In this document: piece after piece, positions 16,812-26,121 of the stretch
How the letters are laid out: each line of letters opens with the position of its first letter
Position numbering within the stretch: position 1 is the first letter of the stretch
Assembly: GCA_964482435.1 (NCBI GenBank)
Contig: CAYZXL010000005.1
Location: 100,940 to 164,939 of the forward strand
Length of the DNA stretch: 64,000 nucleotides
Source: CAYZXL01 sp964482435
GTDB taxonomy: Bacteria > Auribacterota > JABMQX01
Reading direction: 5' to 3'
Notes under the pieces: model-generated
Databases searched by the model: none
Told to the model about the DNA's origin: nothing
What the model saw: the letters and a program-made list of their open reading frames with translations, nothing else
Position numbers and translations under genes: made by a program

Positions 16812-18487
16812 TGGACCGCTGGCGTGCACTCGCCCGTCGGGAAGGAATCGCTGTGAGCATCGTCCTGATCATCGCACTGGTGCTGGCGATCGGTTCGGCC
16901 GCTTTCCTCGGCTTAACGAGCTCGGACCTCAATCAGGCCCGTCGGGACGCCGAGGGGACGCGAGCCTTCTATGTCGCGCAGGCGGGAATTGACAAGGGGA
17001 TCGCTCAGCTCAAGGTGCTCTACTCCAAAGGACTGGGGCATACTGCGGAGGAACTGGAAGCAATCACTCCTCCTCCCTACGGAGGCTTCACCTTCGATGA
17101 GTTCACAGTTGCCATGGACGGGGAACCATATTCCGGCGTTCTGGAATGCGGGACGTTCAAGGGTCTCCGCGGCCAAATCCAGAAAATCAAAATTACTTCA
17201 GTTGTCTCGTCGCCGTACTTCAACAACTTGAAGGCCGGAATCAGCCAGGAAGTCGAGGCCCAGTTCATCCCTGTGTTTCAGTTCGCGATTTTCTACAATA
17301 GCGACGACCTCGAAATTCTCCCCGGCGCAGCCATGACGGTTCTCGGCCCGGCTCACTGCAATAAAGACATTTACATGGCTGCCGAACCTTCCGCATCGCT
17401 CAGCTTCGATTCTATCGTCACCTGTGTCGGCAACATCTATCACCAGCGCAAAGATTCCGACCGCCTTCTGTCCGGCCCTGTGCAGATAAAAGACGATGAC
17501 GCGGTATATCAGCCTATGCTGAACCAGGACGGAACGTGGCTCGACAGCAACCACCCCGACTGGACCGTCGAGTCCCAGAACCGCTGGGACGGCAACGTCG
17601 CCTCCGCCGCACAGCACGTCAGCCCGCTGCGTCTTCCGCTTGCGACTCCGGAGCAACCGCGCGAGCTGATCGAGCGCGGCGATTCATCCGACACGGCTCA
17701 GGAGAAAACTCTCAAGTACTATTACAGGGCTGACCTGAAAATCATTAACGGCAACGCCTACGACAAGTCGGGCAATCCGGTGGACCTGAGTTATCCCGAC
17801 CCGGTGGTTCCGGGCAACGTTCTCAACCCCGTCTCCAAAAAGACCTTTTACAACTACCGCGAGGGAAAGACAATCTCCGTCACCGAAGTTGACGTCGCCA
17901 AGTTGCGAGCCAGCGGCAAGTCGCCCACTAACGGCATTCTCTATGTCTCCGACCATCGAAGCGATTCTTCCAAGCAGGACGCCGTGCGCCTCGTCAACGG
18001 GAAAGAACTCCCGACCCGGGGTCTGACCGTAGCCACCGACAACCCGCTGTACATCTGGGGCGACTACAATACCGTCAACAAAAGACCCGCCAGCGTGGCT
18101 TGCGACGCCATGGACATCCTCTCCAACAACTGGAAAGATGAGAACAGTCAGAAGAGCCTGGACTACCGCGTAGCCTCGAACACACAGGTCAACGCCGCAA
18201 TCGTCGCGGGGAACACTGTCACATCTCCCGGCGACTACAACGGCGGCGTCGAGAACATGCCGCGATTTCTCGAGAAATGGACTGGCAAGACGTTGAAGTA
18301 TCGGGGCTCACTCGTGTCGGCGTGGGTAAGCCAGATCGCGACGGGCCACTGGGTTTACGGCGCACCATACTACACAGCTCCCAACCGCGATTGGTCTTAC
18401 GACACCGACCTGAGCGACCCCACGAAAGCACCCCCGGGCGAGCCGAGCGTCTTCACGGTCGAGGTCGCCCGCTGGCAATACAAGTGA
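16811..18487 (+). CDS. Large PilX/GspK-like pseudopilin (set B)
   Basis: 558 residues from the ATG at 16811, with GGAGGAG upstream; an in-frame ATG at 16742 lies inside the previous gene and is unlikely. The N-terminus REG|IAVSIVLIIALVLAIG is a prepilin-like segment without Glu at +5, again like GspK. The SDLNQARRDAEG and AFYVAQAGIDKG segments follow the PilX pattern. The body is long and beta-rich, with many short polar repeats and no recognised enzyme motif. It completes the I-J-K-like triplet of set B and is a paralogue of the product of 13853. Confidence 0.82.
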   Translation: MDRWRALARREGIAVSIVLIIALVLAIGSAAFLGLTSSDLNQARRDAEGTRAFYVAQAGIDKGIAQLKVLYSKGLGHTAEELEAITPPPYGGFTFDEFTVAMDGEPYSGVLECGTFKGLRGQIQKIKITSVVSSPYFNNLKAGISQEVEAQFIPVFQFAIFYNSDDLEILPGAAMTVLGPAHCNKDIYMAAEPSASLSFDSIVTCVGNIYHQRKDSDRLLSGPVQIKDDDAVYQPMLNQDGTWLDSNHPDWTVESQNRWDGNVASAAQHVSPLRLPLATPEQPRELIERGDSSDTAQEKTLKYYYRADLKIINGNAYDKSGNPVDLSYPDPVVPGNVLNPVSKKTFYNYREGKTISVTEVDVAKLRASGKSPTNGILYVSDHRSDSSKQDAVRLVNGKELPTRGLTVATDNPLYIWGDYNTVNKRPASVACDAMDILSNNWKDENSQKSLDYRVASNTQVNAAIVAGNTVTSPGDYNGGVENMPRFLEKWTGKTLKYRGSLVSAWVSQIATGHWVYGAPYYTAPNRDWSYDTDLSDPTKAPPGEPSVFTVEVARWQYK

Positions 18488-18504
18488 GGCTCGGCGCCGG
18501 CACG

Positions 18505-20385
18505 TCAGCGCTGTGCCCCAGCCCCTGTTTTCGATGACCACATTCCATAAGCCGGAATTGTCGGCCTCATGTATTTTCCAGAGACGGTGAAACCCCACGC
18601 AACGTCATTTGCAGTCTGGTTAAGAACGAGAATCTCCCCGTCTTCAAGGAGGGTGAAATAGAGGTTGGGCGTCTTCGAATCAACGGCGATAATTTCTCTC
18701 GTGTCGCGCGAAACAACCGGCAGCTCCGAAAGCGTTTTTGCCAGGAAGACGAAATAGCCTTCTCTCGGCCCCTCGTCCACGATTGCGCCGTCTGCCGCGA
18801 GGATTTGCCGGTAAAGGAAGTCATCCCCCTCGACCACCCTCATCGGCGGGCTTTGCTTGGAGGCGATGACAATTCCGTTCTGCCACAGGCACCAATCTCT
18901 TATGCGCCTCAGAGTTGATATGTCCGCCGTGTGCCCCTCCATGAAAATCAGAACCTTGTAATACTTCAGCCCGCCATCGCGAATCATCCCCTCGCTCAGG
19001 TAGTCGAAGTCGAAGAAGTCCCTCAGGTGCGATGGATAGCGCAGAAAATCCTGTCCGCGGATCTCAATGTCGGTGTCGGGATAGAAGACGGCTACTTCCA
19101 CCTTCGGCCTTCTCTTGCCGAAGAGCGGTGCGACCTTCAGCCAGTTTTGCTCCGCCTGAGCCGACCCGAAGATGTTCGGGAAGTAATAGTGCACTTGCTT
19201 GGCGCCGGAAGCAGCGGCGTTGTAGCACCGGCCGGCGACGGCGTTCGGGCTGACCCCACCTGCCGGCTCGAACCCGAAGTACGCACCATAAAGCCTCCCG
19301 GCAGAAGCAACCCACCGCGTCAGTGAGAAGTTGTCTGGGTACGAATCGCCTTCGTTAGTAATCCTCACTCCTCCGGCAACCGACGCAGCAACCCTGCATT
19401 GCTCTGCGAAATCCGAGCCGTGCATCGGGTCACCGTTTCCTCCAGTGCAAAGGTAGATGTCGGTCTCAAGGAAATATCTCCGGGTCGTTCTCATCCAGAA
19501 CGCCGCCCAGTCGTTCATGCTGTCCTTGTACCAGTGAAGCATGTCGAGCCACGCAGCGGTTGACGGCGCGTCCTTTCGCAGAAACGTCCGAATCGTCGAG
19601 AATTGGCGGTGATTTGTTCTCCAGGCATCGTTCAGGGAGTTGATATTGCGGTATTTGTCTTGCACCCAGTTCTGGAAATCCTTGACGGCGTACGAGTCTG
19701 CCGCCCAGTACCCCTGATGAGAGTGATATTTCCCACGCGGCCCGGATGTCCAGTCTTCCCCGGACGTCGCCGGATAAATTGCTTCTCCGTAGTTTCCTGT
19801 GATGCCCAGAAGCACCGACTCAATCACCCCCATCGGCTTGTAGTGCTCGGCGAATTCCTTGATGAACCGCGAGACGCGTCCGCGGAGGTGAGGATTCCAG
19901 AGGGACTCGACGGAGCTTTGTTCGCCGTGCTCCAGGCAGACGTACTTGACGGAATCTTCGCTGTTATGAAACCAGTTGGGGGTCGCGTAGCCCGGACCGA
20001 TGATGAGAAAAGGCACCCACTTGATCCCGAACGATTCGTCGAGCTTTGCAATCTGGTCGTAGAGGGAGAAATCGAATTTCCCCGGGGTCTTCTCGACGAG
20101 ATTCCAGCGAACGTACGTCTCGTGGCTTGTGACCCCGGCGGCTTTCATCCGGGGGAGCTCCTGCTTGAGCTTCTCCAGAACGCCGGGCAACTCCTCCTCC
20201 GTCCCGATGTCAAATCCGCCGATTGTGACCTGCGCCCCCTCGCCGACTCTGACCGCCGATGGCGCTTTCGCCTGGGGCTTCTGTTCCAAAGCCTCCGCCG
20301 ATTGCGCGACGCGTAGTGCATGCCCGAGCAAGAATAGAATGCAAATGGCGCCAACCAGCCACCCGGAGAGTCGTATCTTTGTCAT
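18505..20385 (-). CDS. Secreted GH14/GH42-like glycoside hydrolase
   Basis: 626 residues from the ATG at 20385, with GGAGAA upstream; a GTG at 20400 is also in frame but lies over that site. Residues 1-30 are a signal peptide. The next 400 residues read as a clan-A (beta/alpha)8 barrel: WNLVEKTPGKFDF near residue 100, GYATPNWF, then GITGNYGEAIYP with the likely acid/base Glu201, and YFGFEPAGG with the likely nucleophile Glu373. The first resembles the GPAGELRYP signature of beta-amylases (GH14), the second that of GH42 beta-galactosidases. A further domain of about 180 residues follows. The substrate is uncertain: a beta-galactoside or alpha-glucan. It is probably periplasmic or extracellular and is convergent with set B pseudopilins. 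Confidence 0.75.
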   Translation of the reverse strand: MTKIRLSGWLVGAICILFLLGHALRVAQSAEALEQKPQAKAPSAVRVGEGAQVTIGGFDIGTEEELPGVLEKLKQELPRMKAAGVTSHETYVRWNLVEKTPGKFDFSLYDQIAKLDESFGIKWVPFLIIGPGYATPNWFHNSEDSVKYVCLEHGEQSSVESLWNPHLRGRVSRFIKEFAEHYKPMGVIESVLLGITGNYGEAIYPATSGEDWTSGPRGKYHSHQGYWAADSYAVKDFQNWVQDKYRNINSLNDAWRTNHRQFSTIRTFLRKDAPSTAAWLDMLHWYKDSMNDWAAFWMRTTRRYFLETDIYLCTGGNGDPMHGSDFAEQCRVAASVAGGVRITNEGDSYPDNFSLTRWVASAGRLYGAYFGFEPAGGVSPNAVAGRCYNAAASGAKQVHYYFPNIFGSAQAEQNWLKVAPLFGKRRPKVEVAVFYPDTDIEIRGQDFLRYPSHLRDFFDFDYLSEGMIRDGGLKYYKVLIFMEGHTADISTLRRIRDWCLWQNGIVIASKQSPPMRVVEGDDFLYRQILAADGAIVDEGPREGYFVFLAKTLSELPVVSRDTREIIAVDSKTPNLYFTLLEDGEILVLNQTANDVAWGFTVSGKYMRPTIPAYGMWSSKTGAGAQR

Positions 20386-20789
20386 GGTCCGTTCTCCCAC
20401 TTCGTTCTTCGGTTTTTGCAGTGAACGTAGCAGATATGCGCCCCCCAGTCAATCACCCGCCGCAGGGCAGGTGTGGCTCTGTTTTAGCGGTATGCGGGTG
20501 CGCCTCCGTTCGGAGTTGCCGCGGGGCTACTGCGCCCTTACAGGGCTGTGAGCCTCTGCGAAGTCGTGTTGGCGTGCGCAAGCCGCTCTCGGCGCGCCGA
20601 CCTCGCTTTATGGCGTCGGTCTCCAACACCCTGAAAGGGCGAAGTACACTCGCTGAAAGACAGCCACACCCTGCGCGACACGCCCCTTGCGAGAACGCCC
20701 ATGCTGTGGTAGCCTCTTGCCGAGGCGGGGAGAACTGAGGAGTCTTCACAATTGCAATTACTCGCTTACCTGAGAGGGAGGGAGAGAAA
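20386..20789. other. Intergenic region with short hairpins
   Basis: About 400 bases between divergent genes. It contains GCCCT-TAC-AGGGC at 20534-20546, CCCT-GAA-AGGG at 20629-20639, and other GC-rich palindromes. No gene is supported. It should hold the promoters of the glycosidase and nitroreductase genes. Confidence 0.45.
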
Positions 20790-21299
20790 ATGGACGTCAT
20801 GGAGGCGATTAAGCAGAGGAGAAGCATTCGGAAGTACCGGGACCGCCCGGTTGAGGACGAGAAGCTGAAGCGGATTCTTGAAGCCGGGAGGTTGGCTCCT
20901 TCCGCAGCGAACAGGCAGGAGTGGCGGTACATCATCGTCCGGGACAAGGAGACGCGGCAGAACTTGATGAAGGCCGCGAAGGGGCAGCCCTTTGTCGGCG
21001 AGGCGCCCATTGTCATAGCTGCCTGCGCCGAAACAGACAACCACGTCATGACCTGCGGGCAGCTTTGCTACCCAATAGACCTCGCCATCTCCATTGATCA
21101 CATGACTCTGAAAGCGGTGGACGAGGGACTGGGAACTTGCTGGATAGGCGCCTTCTATGAGGACGAAGTCAAGAAAATCCTCGGCGTCCCCGACGATGTC
21201 CGCGTCGTCGAACTACTCACCCTGGGTTACCCTGCGGACATCCCACCGCCAAGACCGCGATTGACCGTGAGCGAAATCGTTCACTATGAGAAGTGGTGA
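20790..21299 (+). CDS. Nitroreductase family protein
   Basis: 169 residues, a single-domain FMN-dependent nitroreductase of the short type. The N-terminal RRSIRKYRDRPV is the FMN phosphate-binding segment, PSAANRQEW the flavin-contact loop, and EGLGTCWIG with LTLGYPAD the C-terminal FMN-binding part. The GGGAGG ribosome-binding site sits nine bases from the ATG. Such enzymes are cytoplasmic, dimeric and use NAD(P)H to reduce nitro groups, quinones or related compounds; the physiological substrate cannot be deduced. It is a stand-alone gene with a weak hairpin terminator just after the stop. Confidence 0.93.
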   Translation: MDVMEAIKQRRSIRKYRDRPVEDEKLKRILEAGRLAPSAANRQEWRYIIVRDKETRQNLMKAAKGQPFVGEAPIVIAACAETDNHVMTCGQLCYPIDLAISIDHMTLKAVDEGLGTCWIGAFYEDEVKKILGVPDDVRVVELLTLGYPADIPPPRPRLTVSEIVHYEKW

Positions 21300-21318
21300 G
21301 GGGCTTGTAGCAGCCCTC
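21298..21318 (+). terminator. Possible terminator of the nitroreductase gene
   Basis: A stem of GAGGGGCT with AGCCCTC (one bulged G) and a six-base loop, starting at the stop codon and followed by GATCTTT. The T-run is short, so efficiency is doubtful. Confidence 0.35.
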
Positions 21319-21866
21319 GATCTTTGCGCGGCGAGATACGCGTCTGGGCGCTGCTGGTCAAGAGGGTCATTGGGAACAAGGCCGCTGAGCCGGGTGGCGG
21401 CCTGAGTTCGGAGATGGCGCTCGGTAGCCTCCGAACCAAAAGGCAGTCAAGACCGCCATAGGCAGTAGGATTGTCACCTTCGTCACCCCCCAATCCACGC
21501 GACCGAGTCACCGTGAGTCCATCGGGACTCCCGCTTCCAAGTCGCCTGGTGGAGGAAACACAGCCAGGCTAATTCATCAGCACAGAGCGAGTTTGGCTCG
21601 GCGGAGTGACAATCCCAGGAATTGGCTCCTTCCATCGCAGCACGTTGCGAATTCTTTTTTTGGAATTTGGGCTTCAGTTTCCTCGCAATTTCTCTACTTT
21701 GGCCAAGTTCAGCGGGGGGCAATTGTTTGCACAGGTTGCCGAAGTTGTGACCATTTTTTCATCCACATCTTTCACCTCGAGGGTATCGCATGAACCGTCC
21801 CTAAATCCCCGGCAAACTGAAAGCCCAGGCGTGGAAGTTTTCAGTCTGGTCAGCTTTTCGGCAAGG
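21319..21866. other. Intergenic region, no gene seen
   Basis: About 550 bases between the nitroreductase gene and the tRNA promoter. Short frames on both strands show no family resemblance. A relatively AT-rich segment at 21640-21790 stands out from the surrounding GC but carries no recognisable motif. Confidence 0.45.
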
Positions 21867-21895
21867 TTGACTCTCAGGTAGGCGGGTGGTAACAT
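21867..21895 (+). promoter_or_regulatory. Sigma-70 type promoter of tRNA-Leu
   Basis: TTGACT (21867-21872), exactly 17 bases, then TAACAT (21890-21895). Transcription would start around 21902, shortly before the mature tRNA 5' end at 21910. This is the best promoter in the window. Confidence 0.75.
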
Positions 21896-21909
21896 AGCGT
21901 AGCCTCGAC

Positions 21910-21995
21910 GCCGGGGTGGCGAAACCGGCAGACGCAAGGGACTTAAAATCCCTTGAGGGGCAACCCTCGTGTGGGTTCAAATCCCATCCCCGGCA
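21910..21995 (+). tRNA. tRNA-Leu (UAA anticodon)
   Basis: The acceptor stem GCCGGGG pairs with CCCCGGC at 21988-21994, with discriminator A at 21995. The anticodon stem is AGGGA/TCCCT around the loop CTTAAAA, giving anticodon UAA. A long variable arm (GAGGG-GCAA-CCCTC-type) makes it a class II tRNA, as leucine tRNAs are. The T-loop is TTCAAAT. The CCA end is not encoded (ACTCC follows). Confidence 0.96.
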
Positions 21996-22274
21996 CTCCT
22001 TCAAGGGTGGCTTACGGAAATTGTGGCCTGTCCAGCGAGCAAGTTACTGCCCTCTCCCAGGAGTACCTCTGCCAGGTCGGTGGATTTTGGCGAGGATGGA
22101 ATCAGCCCCCGCATCTTGCCGTCTTCGCGGAAGCCCCCCCTTTGCCGAGGCGGGCCTCGCAGCGTCAGAAGCAACTGCCGGTTTTCGGTTGCGTAACGGT
22201 ATCTGCGAGAAGACGTGCCAGGCGACCCCCCGGCACTGTAATCGGCTTTGGGACGAGACATCGGCGCTTGGCCG

Positions 22275-23123
22275 CTATCGTCCTCCGGCCGTAGCCATCG
22301 CTTTCTGCGCGGCGTCGCGAACGTATTGTTCGGAGGGGTCGGTCCGGGTGTCGCGCAGGCGGCGATATATCTCGATTGCCTGCCTGCTGTTTCCACTGGC
22401 TATAAGCCGCTCGGCCAGGACGAGGCAATGCTTGGTAGCCTGAATTCGCTCCCAGCCCGGCTCGACGTCTGCCGCCTTGAGCAACGCACCTGCGGCGCGC
22501 CCGTCGCCAATCTTAGCCAGTCCGGCGCCAGCGGCGAGTCGGACCTCACGGTCAGGGTCACTCAGGAGCGGCAGCAACGTCCCGACGGACTGCGCGTCGC
22601 CCAGCGCTGCGAGGCTATGGACTATCACGAGTCGGCATCGGCCTCGGGCTTTCGGCAGCGCTGCCAGGAGTTGTTGAGCGGCACCCTCCCGGATGGCTAC
22701 GAGGGCCATGCCCGCCGGGTCACAGAGTTGTTCATCGGTCAGGAGCTTGCCGAGGGCGGCAACCGCCTCTTTTCGACCAGCCCATTGAAGCTCCTGACAA
22801 AGGTAGGCCTTCTTGTAGGTTGGCAGATCGCTGCTTAGATTTCTGGCGAGCGTCTCACAGAATTCTGTGCGGGCTTTCTCGTCGCGGACGATCAGTGCGC
22901 GGTTCAGCACACAGTGCAGGGCATAATGTGGTTTGACGTCCTCCGGGCTGCCCGGCTCCCCGAGCATTTCAATAAGTCCCTGGACGTTCTCTCGCCCGCC
23001 TTCGAGAATCGCCGCGACAGCCTTTTCGATTTTCTCTTTGTCTATGTTCGCGGTCAACATTCCCTGGCCATCGGGATCGGGCATCTCAGCGACCAGCGAT
23101 TTGAGTTTATCGGATACTGCCAT
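22275..23123 (-). CDS. HEAT-repeat protein
   Basis: 282 residues with no signal peptide. The middle and C-terminal parts are alpha-helical repeats of about 30-35 residues of HEAT/PBS-lyase type: YLCQELQWAGRKEAVAALGKLL, HSLAALGDAQSVGTLLPLLSD and GLAKIGDGRAAGALLKAAD, with the D-x-x-V-R motif at DPDREVRLAA. The C-terminal 60 residues look like one TPR-like helix pair. Such scaffolds bind other proteins; in related bacteria they occur beside Gfo/Idh oxidoreductases and sugar-utilisation genes, as here. It is last in the four-gene minus-strand unit, 36 bases after the Tat-type oxidoreductase. AAAGGAA precedes the ATG. Confidence 0.85.
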   Translation of the reverse strand: MAVSDKLKSLVAEMPDPDGQGMLTANIDKEKIEKAVAAILEGGRENVQGLIEMLGEPGSPEDVKPHYALHCVLNRALIVRDEKARTEFCETLARNLSSDLPTYKKAYLCQELQWAGRKEAVAALGKLLTDEQLCDPAGMALVAIREGAAQQLLAALPKARGRCRLVIVHSLAALGDAQSVGTLLPLLSDPDREVRLAAGAGLAKIGDGRAAGALLKAADVEPGWERIQATKHCLVLAERLIASGNSRQAIEIYRRLRDTRTDPSEQYVRDAAQKAMATAGGR

Positions 23124-23159
23124 GTTTGTATTCCTTTCGCATTGTCGGCACGGTTCATT

Positions 23160-24383
23160 TCACAGGCGCCACGGAGCTCTCATCGGCTGATAGACCAATC
23201 GGTTCGCCTCCTCGTCGCCGACGATTTGCTCCTTGACCGGGTCGTAGCGGAGGTTGCGTCCGGTGCGGATGGCGATGTTGGCCAAATGGAACAGCGTAGC
23301 CGTGCGGTGAGCGGCCTCGGCGTGTCCGCCTGCTTGCTTGCGGGTTTTCACTGCCTCTCCGAAACTGACGAGGGGCGGAGGGTCGGGCATTCGCCTGAGC
23401 TTCTCCCGGTCTTCGGGAGTGAGGTCAGCCTCGCTCACATCACGCGGGCTTTTGCGGTTATATGGCTGGCCCCATTCACCGCTGTCGAGCACGAGAGTCA
23501 GCCCGTCGGCGTACCGCATTTCGACCCAGCCCCACATTCCGCACGCTTCCGGTTGTGCCGGGGCGGCATAAACCTCGACTTCCACGGGGCTGGTATAGTC
23601 CCTGGCATACTGGTAGTTAAAACCGTCAAGGTGGTGCTGGGACATGTCGGCCAGTCCGCCGCCTTCGTAGTCCCAGTAGCCGCGGTGCGTTCCGCCAAAG
23701 CGATGCGGCTGATACGGGCGCAGTGGAGCAGGTCCGCAATACATGTCCCAGTCGAGCCATGGGGGCGGCGGAGTGACCTGGTATTGGACCATGCCGCTCC
23801 ATTCTTTGACCTTTACGTCGCCGCGCTTGATGATGACCGCGGGGCACTTCTTGAGGAGGCCGCTGGCCATGAGCTTGTGGGTCTGCCGATTCGCCCCAAA
23901 CCGGCCATAGGTTCCGATTTGGAAGACGCGCCCGTAGCGTTTCTCTGCCTCGACGACCGCGCGACCTTCCGCAATGAATCGCGTCATGGGCTTTTCGCAC
24001 ACCACGTCCTTGCCAGCCTCCATGGCGGCAATGGAAATCAATGCGTGCCAGCCCGGGTGTGTGCCAATGGCGACGATCTGGATGTCGTTGCGCTCCAGTG
24101 CTCGGCGGTAGTCCGTGAAGATTGTCCTGTTGTCCGCTCTGTCCGCAAAGCGCACGTCGCACCGCGCGAGGAGTTTTACATCGAGGCCGTGATGCCCTTT
24201 CAGGTCTGCGAACGTCCCTGGTCCTCGGCCGCCGCAGCCAATCAGGGCACCGCCGAAGGTGTCGCTCGGCGCCGGCTGCCCCGCGCCACCCAAAACGTGC
24301 CGCGGCACAATCGCGAAGGCCGTCACCGCGCCAATGGACCGTTTCAAGAACTGACGACGTGTTACTCCCTTACGCTTTCGCAT
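23160..24383 (-). CDS. Tat-exported Gfo/Idh/MocA family oxidoreductase
   Basis: 407 residues. The twin-arginine signal TRRQFLKRS is at residues 8-16, so it is exported folded with bound NAD(P). The dinucleotide-binding motif reads ALIGCGGRGPGT near residue 46, and the family's catalytic-lysine segment is CEKPMT near residue 134. The C-terminal half is the alpha/beta substrate-binding domain (YWDYEGGGLADMSQHHLDG holds the usual aspartate and histidine region). Family members oxidise or epimerise sugars or cyclitols. AAGGAGG precedes the ATG. It lies between an MttB-like gene and a HEAT-repeat gene. The exact substrate is unknown. Confidence 0.9.
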   Translation of the reverse strand: MRKRKGVTRRQFLKRSIGAVTAFAIVPRHVLGGAGQPAPSDTFGGALIGCGGRGPGTFADLKGHHGLDVKLLARCDVRFADRADNRTIFTDYRRALERNDIQIVAIGTHPGWHALISIAAMEAGKDVVCEKPMTRFIAEGRAVVEAEKRYGRVFQIGTYGRFGANRQTHKLMASGLLKKCPAVIIKRGDVKVKEWSGMVQYQVTPPPPWLDWDMYCGPAPLRPYQPHRFGGTHRGYWDYEGGGLADMSQHHLDGFNYQYARDYTSPVEVEVYAAPAQPEACGMWGWVEMRYADGLTLVLDSGEWGQPYNRKSPRDVSEADLTPEDREKLRRMPDPPPLVSFGEAVKTRKQAGGHAEAAHRTATLFHLANIAIRTGRNLRYDPVKEQIVGDEEANRLVYQPMRAPWRL

Positions 24384-24600
24384 ATGATGCCCTCCTTCGT
24401 CACCAGATAGATTTTTCGCTGCCCCACGGACGGGAGGCGTCCGCCTGTGTGGTCCGCTGCTCTACCCGTCCAGCGGGGGCGAGTTGCCGAGGAACTCCAG
24501 CATTAGCAATACGACGAAGAATAGCAGTATTCTGCATTCCACAAAACAGTTTTCTCAGGGAAGCAGCGACGGGTTGTTCCGCTGCGGGGTGGCGGTGCGA

Positions 24601-26037
24601 CTATTCCAGCTCGCGTATTGCGAACTGGACGATGCGGTCAACTTCCTTTGCCAGGGCCTCGTCTATAGGCTCGGGATTGTGCTTGGCCAACACACGATCT
24701 ACCTCCCCTGAGAGGCGGTCGGCCATTGAGCTGCACCCCGCCGCTTCCCAGAGTTCCCACGGCTGCCTCGTCCAGGCCGGACCCGGCAGCCACAGCTCCC
24801 TGCGGAAGTGTTTAACGGTGTGTTCCTCGGCGAGATAGTTGCCGGCGGGGCCAACGGCCTTTATGACGTCGGTGGCAAGGGTCTCTGGATTGACTTCAAA
24901 GCCGCGAACGATGCGTTTCACGTACTCCATCACAGCGTCGTCCAATGCCAGCCAGGCAAGGCCGGCCGCGTGGTCGGTTCCACATATCCCGGCATGGCCA
25001 AAGGTGTCCGCCCCCGCAAGGGCGCCGAGAACGAGCGTGGCCGCCTTTTCAATTCCCGCCTGGGCGTCGAGGGTTTTTGAGTCGGTGAGTCCGACGTTGA
25101 TGTACACCGGGAAACCGTAGAACCGCCCCATCTGCACCATCGCCACAGCCATCAATGCTTGCTCCGGAGAGCCGAACGAGCAGATGCTCGTGCGCGGGTC
25201 CATGATGTGGGGGATTCCGCCATAGGTTACCGGTGTGCCCGGCGACAGAATTTGAGCAACGACGATGCCCGATAGGATTTCCGCGTTCTCCTGTGCCAAC
25301 GTCCCGGCGAGGGTTGCCGGTCCTGTGCCGGAGGCCATCGCCATCGGTCCGATGCTGACAGGTTGGCCGGCCTTCACAAATTCCATCAGCATGTCCAGGC
25401 CATCGCGGGGCAACTGGAGGGGGCTGATGGGCTCCAGAAACGCTTCCACCATGGGACGCGCTCGCAGGGCGGCGTCCCCTCCTGCGAGCGTGCGATATAT
25501 CTCTAAGACGTAACGAGCCGTCCGGCCGTTATAGACCCACGTGCGTGTCGGTTTGGCTGTGCCCTTCACCAGCTCCGCAGTCAATACAACCTCCCGGCAC
25601 GCTTCGGGGACTTCTGCCGGTTGAGCCATCGAGCCAACTATTGTGACGTTCGGCAGGGCGTCGCCAAGACGAATTGCATCCCGCACATCCTGGATCGTGG
25701 CCGGACGAAGGCGCCTGCTCTGGGAGTCAACCCACGCGCGTTGACCAGGGCTGGACATCAAAACCAGGTCATCGTAGCCAAAACGCGCCTTGCGACTGAG
25801 GTCGCGTCCGCACAGGACGTACTTTTTGCCTGCACGGGCAATGGAATCCATGACCAACTGTTCGGGGAAACGAGCGATTTTCCTGTGATTGTCAAGCTGT
25901 GCGCCGGCCTCGGCGAGGAGCCTCAGCACTTTCTCGTGGTGGACGATAACGCCCACGTCGCGCAGGATGATGAGACTGGCCTCGTGTATATCCTGTATTT
26001 CCTTGTCAGATAGGATTCTCACGTGGATTTCTGCCAC
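24601..26037 (-). CDS. Trimethylamine methyltransferase (MttB) family protein, non-pyrrolysine type
   Basis: 478 residues from a GTG at 26037, which has GGGGAG nine bases upstream; another GTG at 26097 opens the frame 20 codons earlier without a clear ribosome-binding site. LSDKEIQDIHEASLIIL near the start is the usual N-terminus of the family. The TIM-barrel body includes DSKTLDAQAGIEKAATLVLGALAGAD and a C-terminal segment LAEEHTVKHFRRELWLP. The frame has no internal TAG, so it is not pyrrolysine-dependent; such relatives include glycine betaine and proline betaine:corrinoid methyltransferases. No corrinoid protein or activating partner is in the window, so the substrate is open. It is cytoplasmic, in one unit with the flanking Gfo/Idh genes. 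Confidence 0.87.
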   Translation of the reverse strand: MAEIHVRILSDKEIQDIHEASLIILRDVGVIVHHEKVLRLLAEAGAQLDNHRKIARFPEQLVMDSIARAGKKYVLCGRDLSRKARFGYDDLVLMSSPGQRAWVDSQSRRLRPATIQDVRDAIRLGDALPNVTIVGSMAQPAEVPEACREVVLTAELVKGTAKPTRTWVYNGRTARYVLEIYRTLAGGDAALRARPMVEAFLEPISPLQLPRDGLDMLMEFVKAGQPVSIGPMAMASGTGPATLAGTLAQENAEILSGIVVAQILSPGTPVTYGGIPHIMDPRTSICSFGSPEQALMAVAMVQMGRFYGFPVYINVGLTDSKTLDAQAGIEKAATLVLGALAGADTFGHAGICGTDHAAGLAWLALDDAVMEYVKRIVRGFEVNPETLATDVIKAVGPAGNYLAEEHTVKHFRRELWLPGPAWTRQPWELWEAAGCSSMADRLSGEVDRVLAKHNPEPIDEALAKEVDRIVQFAIRELE

Positions 26038-26121
26038 AGGCAGCACTCCCCGGATGAGGTGCAGTGGAAACGGGCCAAATCGTGCCGGTGTCAGCACCCC
26101 GCAAAGCAGCCGACCTGCCGT

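Noticed and set aside
22180..22290. Cobalamin riboswitch-like core (CGGCACTGTAATCGG with nearby GTGCC and GAGA segments) on the plus strand
   Set aside because: The conserved GGTG..AATCC element and the AGCCAGGAGACC box are missing, and no plus-strand gene follows; the next gene ends there in the opposite direction.
21910..22443. 175-codon open frame starting inside the tRNA gene
   Set aside because: Its first part is the translation of the tRNA itself and the rest shows no resemblance to a protein family.
22914..24410. 498-codon plus-strand open frame
   Set aside because: Antisense to the Tat-type Gfo/Idh and HEAT genes, whose domains and ribosome-binding sites are clear.
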